NCBI GenBank assembly: GCA_014860845.1
Contig: JACZIY010000311.1
Coordinates: 1-18,593 of the forward strand
From: Anaerolineaceae bacterium
GTDB lineage: Bacteria; Chloroflexota; Anaerolineae; Anaerolineales; Anaerolineaceae
Reading direction: 5' to 3'
DNA: 18,593 nt
This document shows positions 1 to 7,984 of the stretch, piece after piece. The stretch's first letter is position 1. Each line of letters begins with the position of its first letter. The translations under genes were made by a program, and so were the position numbers. The notes under the pieces are model-generated. The model did no database searches. It was not told where the DNA came from and worked only from the letters and a program-made list of their open reading frames with translations.

Positions 1-1319
1 GCTTCCAGCAACACCGCCAGACCATTGGCAAAAGCTGGACCACCATGCGAGATGCCACCCTGTTCAATCGGACGGGTAAACCAGATAGCCAGACCAATAT
101 TAATCATCGTGGTAAAAATAGAAATGTATAAAGGGGTGTAAGTGTCCTGCTGGGCAGAAAAAGCCCGCACCACCACTTCCAACATGGATTGACTGATCAG
201 AGCTAATGTGTAGAAACGCAAGGCATAATAGACCAATTGGGTGCTATCAGCTGTGAATTCTCCCCCTTCAAACAGAACGCGAATAATGGGCTCACCAAAT
301 AAAATCAGAGCAGCTGCCGCAGGGATCGCCAGCGTTAAAATTGCTCGCAGTGATCCACTGAAAGCTTTGCGTTGTGCATCCACATCTTTTTGCGCAGCCA
401 GAGCAGCCATGGTAGGAAAGACTGCAATACCGATGGCTGTACCGATGAGTGTCCAGGGCATGTTCATTAACCGGTAGGCAAAATCCAGAGCTGCCAGCCT
501 GCCTTCACCCAGCCGGGAACTGAGGGTAGCATTCAACCAGTTGATACTGGCGCGTGCCATCAATAGATCAATAATTCGCGGTAACATCAAGATGGCAACC
601 CTACGCACGAAGGGATCGAAGGAAAGCATTGGTCTCCACTTGACTTTGTAATGGATTAAAGCTGGTATTTGAATCAATAGATGTAAAAGTGAACCTAACA
701 CAGCTCCCCAGGCGATGCCAAAAATTCCCCAGGTAGGTGCAAACACCAGGGCACCAAAAATGATCCCGGCGCTATAAAGGGAGGGTAATAATGCTGGTGT
801 AATGAAATGTTCATGCGCATACAGGGTGGATGTGAGAATACTGGAAATGGAAAAAATGATGGTGGAGAGCAATAATACCCGCATCAGATTGATGGTCAAA
901 TCCTGCACATCAGCTGGATAGAGCGCGCCGACACCCCAATTGGATGTCACCAGGAATGGCGCAAATAAGAACGCCAGCAATGACAAAAACAGCGTGATCA
1001 GAAAAATCCAGTTGATCACTTTGCTGAATAAATCACTGGCGTTTCCTATCTTCTCCAGTCGTTCTTTGTAAACCGGGATAAATGCAAATCCCAGCGCTCC
1101 ACCGGAGAGCATGGTGTAGATCAATTCCGGGACGACATTCCCGGCGGTAAAAGCATCCAGAACCGCACTGGTGCCGAACTGCCCGGCGATGATGCGTTGC
1201 CTAAGCAGACCGACCACAATCGATGCTCCCCATCCAGCACTGATAATCAATGTCGATCGCGCGATTAATCCGACTTTGCTTTTGGTTTTATTCGTATCCG
1301 GGGTAGGGTCAGCCTGCAT
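1..1319 (-). CDS. murJ: MurJ (MviN-type) lipid II flippase, 3' end cut by window edge
   Basis: Encodes a polytopic membrane protein of the MurJ/MviN family, which flips lipid II across the cytoplasmic membrane for peptidoglycan synthesis. I translated it by hand from ATG at 1319 to the window edge: 439 intact codons of a family that usually runs to about 510-530 residues, so the last transmembrane segments are missing. The N-terminal part carries the family hallmark RQRIIAGQFG followed by LDAFTAGNVVPE, then FIPVYKERL, and later ALDFAYRLMNMPWTLIGTA and GIAVFPTMAA. Hydrophobic segments alternate with short charged loops throughout. An AGAGG ribosome-binding site (1328-1324) sits four bases before the ATG, just after the helicase stop codon (1335-1333). 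The gene is therefore probably cotranscribed and translationally coupled with the upstream helicase. Family assignment is firm; substrate is taken from the family. Confidence 0.93.
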   Translation of the reverse strand, partial: MQADPTPDTNKTKSKVGLIARSTLIISAGWGASIVVGLLRQRIIAGQFGTSAVLDAFTAGNVVPELIYTMLSGGALGFAFIPVYKERLEKIGNASDLFSKVINWIFLITLFLSLLAFLFAPFLVTSNWGVGALYPADVQDLTINLMRVLLLSTIIFSISSILTSTLYAHEHFITPALLPSLYSAGIIFGALVFAPTWGIFGIAWGAVLGSLLHLLIQIPALIHYKVKWRPMLSFDPFVRRVAILMLPRIIDLLMARASINWLNATLSSRLGEGRLAALDFAYRLMNMPWTLIGTAIGIAVFPTMAALAAQKDVDAQRKAFSGSLRAILTLAIPAAAALILFGEPIIRVLFEGGEFTADSTQLVYYALRFYTLALISQSMLEVVVRAFSAQQDTYTPLYISIFTTMINIGLAIWFTRPIEQGGISHGGPAFANGLAVLLE

Positions 1320-1332
1320 AAAACCTCTTTTC

Positions 1333-3666
1333 TTAAAGCAAAATTTCAAGTTTTACAAAGGAAGCTGCCAGTTTTTTCTGTTGCTTCATCTCTGAGAAGA
1401 AAATATCCAGTGTTTCTTCCCCATCCCCTTCCAGCCGTACATTCAATATCATGCCTTCTCCAAAAGACGGATGTTTGACCTTCATCCCGGCTATATAAGT
1501 TGGCTCGGTTTTCTTTTCGCGTTGAGGTGCATCTGATTTTTGTGGGAGAATGGCTGCATGCCCTGTATTCCCCAAGTGATTTTCTCGGTTAGTGTTTACA
1601 CTTTTCCAGGTGTGAGTTGATGTCGCTTTTTCATCCCAACTGTCAAAGAAAGAATCTTCCTGATTCCGGCGACTTCTTCCCGAACCATTCCGATAGGATC
1701 CCCTTTCCCAGCGGTCATACCCGCGTTGGGTGGACGAACGTTGTGGGGATTCGATCTGCACCAATTCATCGGGGACATCCTTGAAGAACCGTGACGGAAA
1801 TTGCATTTCATAGGAACCAAACATGCTGCGACGCTCAGCCCGCACCAGATACAGTTGATCACGTGCGCGGGTGATGCCTACATAGAACAAACGCCGTTCT
1901 TCAGCCATTTCTTCTTCATCCTCAAATGAACGATTATGCGGTAGAACACCGTCATCCAGCCCGATGATAAAGACTCGATCAAACTCCAGACCTTTGGCTG
2001 CATGCAGCGTTAATAAGGTTGGACTGTCCAGTTTCTCCGCAATCGTATCCTGGTCGGAAACCAAAGCCAGATTCTCCAGCAGAGATGCAAATCCTAGATC
2101 TTCAAACTCAAATGCCTGACGCCGTAACTCCTGCACATTGCCCCAGCGATCAATCACTTCTTCTTCAGAGCCATCCTGTAAGTATTCCTGATATTCCACA
2201 TCCAGCAGGATGCGATCGAATAAATCCGGTAATGAAGCCTTATCCTTGATCTCCAACCAGCCGACCATCAATCGGGCAAATTGGTGGATCGAGGCAGCAC
2301 TACGATCCAATGCCCCCCAGAGTTCAGACTGTGATCCCAGCACACCCAATTCCTGCAGAACATCCCCCAGGCTGCTTTCCGTAAGTCGGGCGACTTCAGC
2401 CAGCTTCTCAACCGATTTATCACCAATTTTCCGCGGTGGCACATTGATCACCCGCCGGATGCTGACTTCATCTTTCGGGTTGTGCACCAACCGCAAAAAG
2501 GCGATCACATCCTTGACCTCTCGCCGGCCATAGAAGCGTTGCGCACCCACCAGTCGATATGCGATCCCGGCTTTCATAAAGGCCTCTTCCAGCATACGTG
2601 ATTGCGAATTCATGCGATACATAATCGCAAAGGATGCCGGACTGGTTCCCTTTTTAATCTCTGATCGAATCGTACGTACCACATAATCGGCTTCATCACG
2701 GTCATCTTCGGCGTTGTAAAAGCGGATTAATGACCCGCTGCCTCTTTCGGTAAAGAGCGCTTTGGGAGTGCGATGATGATTCTGGTCTATGATGGAACGA
2801 GCCAAATCGAGAACCTTCTGTGTGGAGCGGTAATTCTGTTCAAGCAATACCTTGCTGAAATTGCCATAATCCTCTTCAAAACGCAGCACGTTGCGGTAGT
2901 CCGCTCCGCGCCAGCGATAGATCGATTGGTCTTCATCCCCGACCACAAATAAGTTTTTATGCACACTGGATAATAGTCTTACCAACTCATATTGAATCTG
3001 GTTGGTATCCTGGAACTCATCCACCAGCACATGCTCAAACCGGGCAGCATATTTCTCGCGAATATCATCATTTTCATACAATAGAGACAGTGCCGAGAGT
3101 AATAAATCATCAAAATCCATAGCATTACAGGCACGCAAACTCGCCTGATAGCGCTCGTAAATCTCCTGAATTTTTGCATCCCGCGACGTACGAATGTTAT
3201 ATTGCTTGGGCATGATCATCTCATTCTTTGCCCGCGAAATCGTCTCCTGAATCGCACCAGGTCGATAAAGCTTGTCATTCAAATTCAGATCTTTAAGGAT
3301 GTTCTTGATCAGAGCGGCCTGATCATCGACATCATAAATGGTGAAATTTGAGTCAACCGGTAGATACCTTGCTTCCCGCCGCAGAATCTTGACGCAGATC
3401 GAATGAAATGTGCCCAACCAGACACTTTGAGCGCGCTCCGGCACCATGCTTTCCAGGCGTTTTTTCATTTCATTCGCTGCTTTATTGGTGAATGTCACGG
3501 CTAAAATTCGATAAGGAGGGATGCCCACCTGATCGATCAGATAAGCAATTCGATGAGTCAGAACCCGGGTTTTTCCCGAGCCTGGCCCTGCCAGTACCAA
3601 AGTGGCTCCACCTGCAACGGTGACAGCGTCCAATTGTTGTTCATTTAAAAAGCTACGTGGGTCCAT
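1333..3666 (-). CDS. pcrA: UvrD/PcrA-type ATP-dependent 3'-5' DNA helicase
   Basis: A 777-residue superfamily 1A helicase acting in DNA repair, replication restart and removal of RecA filaments or stalled RNA polymerase. Motifs appear in order: Walker A AGPGSGKT (26-33), motif Ia with TFTNKAANEM (58-67), Walker B DEFQD (216-220), motif III GDEDQSIYRWRGA (243-255), the NYRS motif, motif V LTLHAAKGLEF and motif VI with FYVGITRARDQLYLV. After a charged low-complexity linker, the last ~55 residues (GMKVKHPSFGEGMI onward) match the C-terminal Tudor-like domain that in PcrA/UvrD contacts RNA polymerase. Length is slightly above the usual 720-760 because of the linker. The chosen ATG gives the expected N-terminus (LNEQQLDAV), and no other in-frame ATG fits. 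It lies only 9 bases after a -10 box, so the mRNA would be nearly leaderless. murJ follows 13 bases downstream. Confidence 0.96.
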   Translation of the reverse strand: MDPRSFLNEQQLDAVTVAGGATLVLAGPGSGKTRVLTHRIAYLIDQVGIPPYRILAVTFTNKAANEMKKRLESMVPERAQSVWLGTFHSICVKILRREARYLPVDSNFTIYDVDDQAALIKNILKDLNLNDKLYRPGAIQETISRAKNEMIMPKQYNIRTSRDAKIQEIYERYQASLRACNAMDFDDLLLSALSLLYENDDIREKYAARFEHVLVDEFQDTNQIQYELVRLLSSVHKNLFVVGDEDQSIYRWRGADYRNVLRFEEDYGNFSKVLLEQNYRSTQKVLDLARSIIDQNHHRTPKALFTERGSGSLIRFYNAEDDRDEADYVVRTIRSEIKKGTSPASFAIMYRMNSQSRMLEEAFMKAGIAYRLVGAQRFYGRREVKDVIAFLRLVHNPKDEVSIRRVINVPPRKIGDKSVEKLAEVARLTESSLGDVLQELGVLGSQSELWGALDRSAASIHQFARLMVGWLEIKDKASLPDLFDRILLDVEYQEYLQDGSEEEVIDRWGNVQELRRQAFEFEDLGFASLLENLALVSDQDTIAEKLDSPTLLTLHAAKGLEFDRVFIIGLDDGVLPHNRSFEDEEEMAEERRLFYVGITRARDQLYLVRAERRSMFGSYEMQFPSRFFKDVPDELVQIESPQRSSTQRGYDRWERGSYRNGSGRSRRNQEDSFFDSWDEKATSTHTWKSVNTNRENHLGNTGHAAILPQKSDAPQREKKTEPTYIAGMKVKHPSFGEGMILNVRLEGDGEETLDIFFSEMKQQKKLAASFVKLEILL

Positions 3667-3675
3667 ACCTCATGG

Positions 3676-3705
3676 ATTGTACACGTTGAAAGGGAGCATT
3701 GTCAA
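3676..3705 (-). promoter_or_regulatory. Sigma-70-type promoter of the pcrA-murJ operon
   Basis: On the minus strand, TTGACA (3705-3700) is separated by 18 bases from TACAAT (3681-3676). The expected transcription start is about 3670-3667, essentially at the helicase ATG (3666-3664). The -35 is a perfect consensus match and the -10 matches 5 of 6. There is no room for an ordinary Shine-Dalgarno site inside the transcript. Confidence 0.75.
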
Positions 3706-3771
3706 CAAAGCCATTGATTTGAGAAAGAAGAAAATCTCCCGGTATTCGATTATTTGATTTTCAAAAATCCT

Positions 3772-3799
3772 TTGACCAATACCTGCTTTTTGATATACT
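3772..3799 (+). promoter_or_regulatory. Extended -10 promoter of the methyltransferase/glycosyltransferase operon
   Basis: TTGACC (3772-3777), a 16-base spacer, then TGATATACT (3791-3799), which is an extended -10 element (TGN plus TATACT). The start would be near 3806, giving a leader of about 23 bases that contains AGGA (3821-3824) four bases before the ATG at 3829. The promoter is divergent from the pcrA promoter; the two -35 boxes lie 66 bases apart, so a regulator binding between them could affect both. Confidence 0.65.
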
Positions 3800-3828
3800 T
3801 CCAGACACAAAAGTAATAGCAGGAAATC

Positions 3829-5274
3829 ATGGCAGGGTATATTAATCCAAACGATGAGGTTTATCAAAAATTTACCAGCGCTCGTCAAGCGCTGTGGGAT
3901 CGTATTGCCATTCAAAGCGAACAAAAGAAAGACTGGAGTTCATATTACCACCGCCGCTTGCAAAAAATATATCAATACATCATTCCAAATGGCAGCACGG
4001 TTCTGGAAATCGGTTCTGGCACAGGAGATCTTTTAGCCTCCGTAGAGCCATCTGCTGGGGTTGGGATAGATTTCTCTACGGAAATGATCAGAATTTCGAG
4101 TCATCGATATCCGCATTTGACATTTATGAACGGAAATGCACAGGAACTGCCAGACCTGGATACGCCTTTTGATTTCATCATCCTTTCCGATCTGGTCAAT
4201 GATGTCTGGGATGTTCAGGATATTTTTTCTCAATTATCAAGATATTCCACCCCAAAAACGCGCATTATTCTTAATTACTATAGCCGTTTATGGGAAGTTC
4301 CTCTAAAAATTGCCCAAAGAATAAAAGTGGCAAAACCATTTGAATACCAGAACTGGTTGACTCATCATGATCTGGAAAATCTTCTGCAGATCTGCGATTT
4401 TGAAGTTGTGCGCTCATGGACCGAAATACTATTTCCATTCCAGATTCCACTCATCACGCCCTTCTTCAACCGCTTCATTGCGCGCCTTTGGCCTTTCCAT
4501 CATTTTTGTATGACGAACTTCATGGTTGCCAGACCAAAACCACATGGTCAACCCAATCAGGCTTCGGTTTCCGTGGTCATCGCAGCCAGAAATGAAGCCG
4601 GGAATATCGAAAACATCTTCCAGCGAGTGCCCAAAATGGGTTCACAAACCGAAATTGTGTTTGTGGAAGGGCATTCCCAGGATAATACCTTCGAAGTCAT
4701 TCAGGAAAATATTGCCAAATTCCAACGACCCGCCAGTGTATTTCAACAAACGGGGAAAGGCAAAGGGGATGCCGTCCGTCTGGGTTTTGAAAAAGCTACC
4801 GGTGATATCCTCATGATCCTGGACGCTGACCTGACCGTGCCACCTGAAGATCTCCCGCGTTTTTATGATGCTCTGGTGAACAGCAAAGGTGACTTAATCA
4901 ATGGCGTCCGGCTGGTCTACCCGATGGAAAAAGAAGCCATGCGCTTTTTCAATTTTCTGGGGAATAAATTCTTCAGTCTGGCATTCTCATGGTTGTTGGG
5001 TCAAAGCATCAAAGACACCCTGTGTGGCACAAAAGTTCTCTGGAAATCGGATTATGAGAGGATCGCCAATAACCGAACCTATTTCGGTGATTTTGATCCC
5101 TTTGGCGATTTCGATCTGATCTTTGGATCGGCCAAACTGAATCATAAGATCATCGATCTGCCCATCCGCTACCGTGAAAGAACGTATGGCAGCACCAATA
5201 TTCAGCGCTGGAAGCATGGCATGTTGTTGATGCGTATGCTCTGGGTAGCTGCCAGAAGGATTAAATTTATCTAG
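3829..5274 (+). CDS. Fusion protein: class I SAM methyltransferase plus family 2 glycosyltransferase
   Basis: A 481-residue two-domain cytoplasmic protein without transmembrane segments. Residues about 1-235 form a class I SAM-dependent methyltransferase with motif I VLEIGSGTGD (58-67), acidic GIDFS (79-83) and a post-I region ending near FDFIILSDLVND. Residues about 245-481 form a GT-A family 2 glycosyltransferase with VSVVIAARNEAGNI (247-260), GKGDAVRLGF (311-320), the nucleotide-sugar/metal motif DADLTVPPEDL (332-342) and a DTLCGTKVL segment (396-404), as in polyprenyl-phosphate sugar synthases. Likely role: making a polyprenyl-phosphate sugar or extending a lipid-linked glycan, with methylation of the sugar or an acceptor. 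The acceptor and sugar cannot be read from sequence. A second methyltransferase follows after 8 bases, and membrane GT-C-like genes converge from the other side. The frame is uninterrupted across the domain junction, so the fusion is real in this assembly. Confidence 0.9.
   Translation: MAGYINPNDEVYQKFTSARQALWDRIAIQSEQKKDWSSYYHRRLQKIYQYIIPNGSTVLEIGSGTGDLLASVEPSAGVGIDFSTEMIRISSHRYPHLTFMNGNAQELPDLDTPFDFIILSDLVNDVWDVQDIFSQLSRYSTPKTRIILNYYSRLWEVPLKIAQRIKVAKPFEYQNWLTHHDLENLLQICDFEVVRSWTEILFPFQIPLITPFFNRFIARLWPFHHFCMTNFMVARPKPHGQPNQASVSVVIAARNEAGNIENIFQRVPKMGSQTEIVFVEGHSQDNTFEVIQENIAKFQRPASVFQQTGKGKGDAVRLGFEKATGDILMILDADLTVPPEDLPRFYDALVNSKGDLINGVRLVYPMEKEAMRFFNFLGNKFFSLAFSWLLGQSIKDTLCGTKVLWKSDYERIANNRTYFGDFDPFGDFDLIFGSAKLNHKIIDLPIRYRERTYGSTNIQRWKHGMLLMRMLWVAARRIKFI
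3876..3894 (+). repeat. Perfect inverted repeat early in the fusion gene
   Basis: CAGCGCT (3876-3882) and AGCGCTG (3888-3894) are perfect reverse complements around a 5-base loop, some 47 bases into the coding sequence (codons for SARQALW). A 7-bp GC-rich hairpin here could slow early translation or be an operator half-site pair. It may equally be chance. Confidence 0.4.
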
Positions 5275-5282
5275 GGGAAACG

Positions 5283-5939
5283 ATGAAACAAATGGAAGAA
5301 ATCCCTGTACTGAAATTACTACCCAAAAATGAATATGCCGGTGTTAATGAATTGGACCCCATCAAATATTATTACTTCCCCATTTTCGGTAAAATGTATC
5401 GCCTACGGGTGGAATTTTGTCTCTCGCAATGCAAAGGCGGGGATAAAATCCTTGAAATTGGCTTTGGCACCGGGTTAACTTTCTTGAATCTGGATCCACT
5501 ATACAAAGAGATTCATGGTCTCGACCTCACGGTTGAGATTGATAAAGTGGAAGATCTCTTTGCCAAATATGGAGTCAGAACCTATCTGAAAAACGGTTCC
5601 GTGCTCTCCATGCCATATGAAGCAAACACCTTTGACACTGTTCTCCTCATCAGCATTCTTGAACATTTGAAGCCAGCAGAACTAATCCAGGCTTTTTCAG
5701 AGATCCATCGGGTACTCAAACCGGGTGGCCAGGTGATTTATGGTGTGCCGGTAGAACGAGCGTTCATGGTCTTCATGTTTCGTCTGTTAGGTCACAATAT
5801 TCGGGATGAACACTTCTCCACCGAAGAAGATGTGTATCAGGCAGCCAGGAAGCTATTCACAGAAATAAAAAGAATAAAGATGCTTGGCACACCCTCCTTA
5901 ATGGGCGAAGTCTACCATGTGGGTCACTTTGGTAAATAA
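5283..5939 (+). CDS. Class I SAM-dependent methyltransferase, probably acting on an envelope glycan or lipid
   Basis: A 218-residue soluble class I methyltransferase. It shows motif I ILEIGFGTGL (56-65), an acidic residue region GLDLT for SAM ribose binding, SVLSMPYEANTFDTVLL (motif II/post-II), and EIHRVLKPGGQVIYGVP, the common motif III of Methyltransf_11 proteins. The closest everyday families are UbiE/COQ5-like and surface-polysaccharide methyltransferases; nothing identifies the substrate. AGGGGA (5273-5278) overlaps the stop codon of the upstream fusion gene and lies 4 bases before the ATG, so the two genes are almost certainly translationally coupled. Its stop codon (5937-5939) directly abuts the stop codon of the opposing membrane-protein gene (5942-5940), with no terminator between them. 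Confidence 0.9.
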   Translation: MKQMEEIPVLKLLPKNEYAGVNELDPIKYYYFPIFGKMYRLRVEFCLSQCKGGDKILEIGFGTGLTFLNLDPLYKEIHGLDLTVEIDKVEDLFAKYGVRTYLKNGSVLSMPYEANTFDTVLLISILEHLKPAELIQAFSEIHRVLKPGGQVIYGVPVERAFMVFMFRLLGHNIRDEHFSTEEDVYQAARKLFTEIKRIKMLGTPSLMGEVYHVGHFGK

Positions 5940-7955
5940 CTACTTTTTACAGGCTGAAATATCCAAAAGCCAGCGGAAATCACCCTGCCAATCCTCATTT
6001 TCATATACTCTGCTGATGCAAGCATTTTTCAACAAATACTTTGATCGTGCTGAAAGATGCCGGTAATCTTCTCGGGATATATACATATGCGAGAAACCAG
6101 CTTCATTCAATAAAAATGGATCCGGATTTTTCTGCATGCGCTTATATTCAGGCAAATCTTCGTACCAGGTAATGCTGGACTTGATGGGTCGGGCAAAAAT
6201 TGTCGTAGCTCTGGATGGATTAAAATCGAAAACCATGGCATTTTCATCCAGTTGATCCCAATAAATGTTTTGAACAGATGCATCCATCAAATTAATGAAA
6301 TAACTCAGCACCGGTCTTTGAATAGCAATACTGGAGATCAGAAAATAGATCATACCACCGACCATGGTCATAAATGTAATACCACTTACCAGCATTTTCA
6401 CCTGCATACGTTTCCTACTGAGCCAATGCCACAGTAAGGGAACAGCAAACAAATCCAACAGATCGGTGCCAAATAAAAGTAGACGTTTTGAAGCGGAGAT
6501 ACCTGCGGAGCCCTGGTATTCAACAAAGATCGCCAGGATACTTAACCCCACACCAATCGCCAGTATGCTGAAGATCGTTTTTTGGGCACGAAAAGCTTTT
6601 AAACTCCAGATGATGAGGAGTGGAAAGATCAAAAAGATCGGACCAACTTCGAAAAATGCAACAACCAATTGTGCCCAATGGGTCAGCGACAAGACACCTA
6701 AATGTGCAGAGATGATGGCCGGTGGCCAACGGACAGGAAAATCGATTGAATAATATAAGTCTGCGCCAGCATTACCTATGCCCATAACCCCTGCCAGCAA
6801 TCCTCTCGCCACACCAGTTAATACACCACCCTGGATGATGGAGAAAAATACTGGAATCACAATCAATAACAGTAATTCGAGCCATTTTTCACGGTTGGGT
6901 AATCTTTTTTGGATGATTTGTTGGAGGATAAAGAATATACCTGCCGCTGCAATAAAAAACACAAACCAGATTTCATCAATCATTGCCATGGCAGACAGTA
7001 AAATGGTGATAGTCAACTCCCCAGATAAATTTTTCCATCGCTCAAACAACAAAATGATGAGGATGGCAATCACCGCCCCCATCATCCCGGTGCCATCATG
7101 TTTGAAAACCGAGATGTTATGAAATCCATTGCCAAAAGCAAAGGGGAATGGGATCGGTCCAGCACCTTCAATAGCCCAATTTTTGATCAAAGCACCTGAG
7201 AGGGTCTCTGCAGTGACCTGACCAGATCCCATCATCGTAATATGGTCAGATATTTTCTCCAGAATCGGAGCAGGAATAAATAATAAAACCCAACGTAGTC
7301 CCCCGGCAAACGCAAAGAAAACTGCTGTCAGCCAACCAGCCAATCGATTTCTGGTGATGCGATATCCAAAGATGGCAGCCAGAATCACAGAGAGACTTAA
7401 AAATAGCGCCCGATTCAAATCCAAGGCAGTCCAGGGAAACAAATCCGCAATGCGCATCCATTGGGCAGCATTTAATAACATCAGATAGTGATAATCAAAG
7501 CTTTTTTCAGGATTCAAAACAAAATTCGGTGGAATAGCACCGGAAGCAATATAAGAGGTGACGGGCAGGTTTTGATAATCATCAAAAATAGCCAATCCCC
7601 GGCCGATCAAAAAAAAGATGACCAGAATTACCACAAATGGGATCCAGTAACTCAACGGGAAGGAGATGGACTTCCAAATCACTTTATGATTTTTGAGAAT
7701 CAAAGTCAAGAATATGCCAATAATAAGAATGATTATGGCACTCAACCAGAATGCCAGGACAGGTTCGAGGACCTGACCCAACCAATTGGCTACCCAGACC
7801 TGCAAAATGAGTCCAACACCAAAACCCAAAATTGTGGATTCATGCCTGTGCACCTTGAATGCGTTGATAACAATCAGGTATCCCCCCAGAAACCAGATTG
7901 CCATCCAAATAAAAATCAATGAGGCATCAAAAATTCTTGTGATTAAGATTTCCAT
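5940..7955 (-). CDS. Large polytopic membrane protein, GT-C glycosyltransferase-like, family not identified
   Basis: A 671-residue protein with about a dozen hydrophobic segments from residue 10 to about 550 and a soluble C-terminal region (about 560-671) predicted outside the membrane. After the fourth hydrophobic segment comes an acidic loop, FDDYQNL (124-130), then PPNFVLNPEKSFDYHYLML (142-160). This layout, with an acidic pair in the first large outer loop and a following aromatic/His-rich 'FDYHY' segment, resembles GT-C enzymes using polyprenyl-phosphate sugar donors, and more loosely the DUF2298 'YYY' proteins of Chloroflexota and archaea. That comparison is from memory of the architecture, not a search. 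It is the last gene of a three-gene operon, 29 bases after the preceding gene, with AGGA 7-8 bases before its ATG. Function inferred: transfer of a sugar outside the membrane. It could be a polymerase or transporter instead. Confidence 0.8.
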   Translation of the reverse strand: MEILITRIFDASLIFIWMAIWFLGGYLIVINAFKVHRHESTILGFGVGLILQVWVANWLGQVLEPVLAFWLSAIIILIIGIFLTLILKNHKVIWKSISFPLSYWIPFVVILVIFFLIGRGLAIFDDYQNLPVTSYIASGAIPPNFVLNPEKSFDYHYLMLLNAAQWMRIADLFPWTALDLNRALFLSLSVILAAIFGYRITRNRLAGWLTAVFFAFAGGLRWVLLFIPAPILEKISDHITMMGSGQVTAETLSGALIKNWAIEGAGPIPFPFAFGNGFHNISVFKHDGTGMMGAVIAILIILLFERWKNLSGELTITILLSAMAMIDEIWFVFFIAAAGIFFILQQIIQKRLPNREKWLELLLLIVIPVFFSIIQGGVLTGVARGLLAGVMGIGNAGADLYYSIDFPVRWPPAIISAHLGVLSLTHWAQLVVAFFEVGPIFLIFPLLIIWSLKAFRAQKTIFSILAIGVGLSILAIFVEYQGSAGISASKRLLLFGTDLLDLFAVPLLWHWLSRKRMQVKMLVSGITFMTMVGGMIYFLISSIAIQRPVLSYFINLMDASVQNIYWDQLDENAMVFDFNPSRATTIFARPIKSSITWYEDLPEYKRMQKNPDPFLLNEAGFSHMYISREDYRHLSARSKYLLKNACISRVYENEDWQGDFRWLLDISACKK

Positions 7956-7984
7956 AAATCGTTCCTGATCATTTTTTACCTATC

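Noticed and set aside
1596..1862. Open frames of 60-110 codons overlapping pcrA on both strands
   Set aside because: They are shadow frames inside a helicase with intact motifs, without ribosome-binding sites or recognisable protein character.
7488..7922. 144-codon plus-strand frame antisense to the 671-residue membrane protein
   Set aside because: It is the complement of a hydrophobic-protein gene, which yields a spuriously polar product. No ribosome-binding site or domain is seen.
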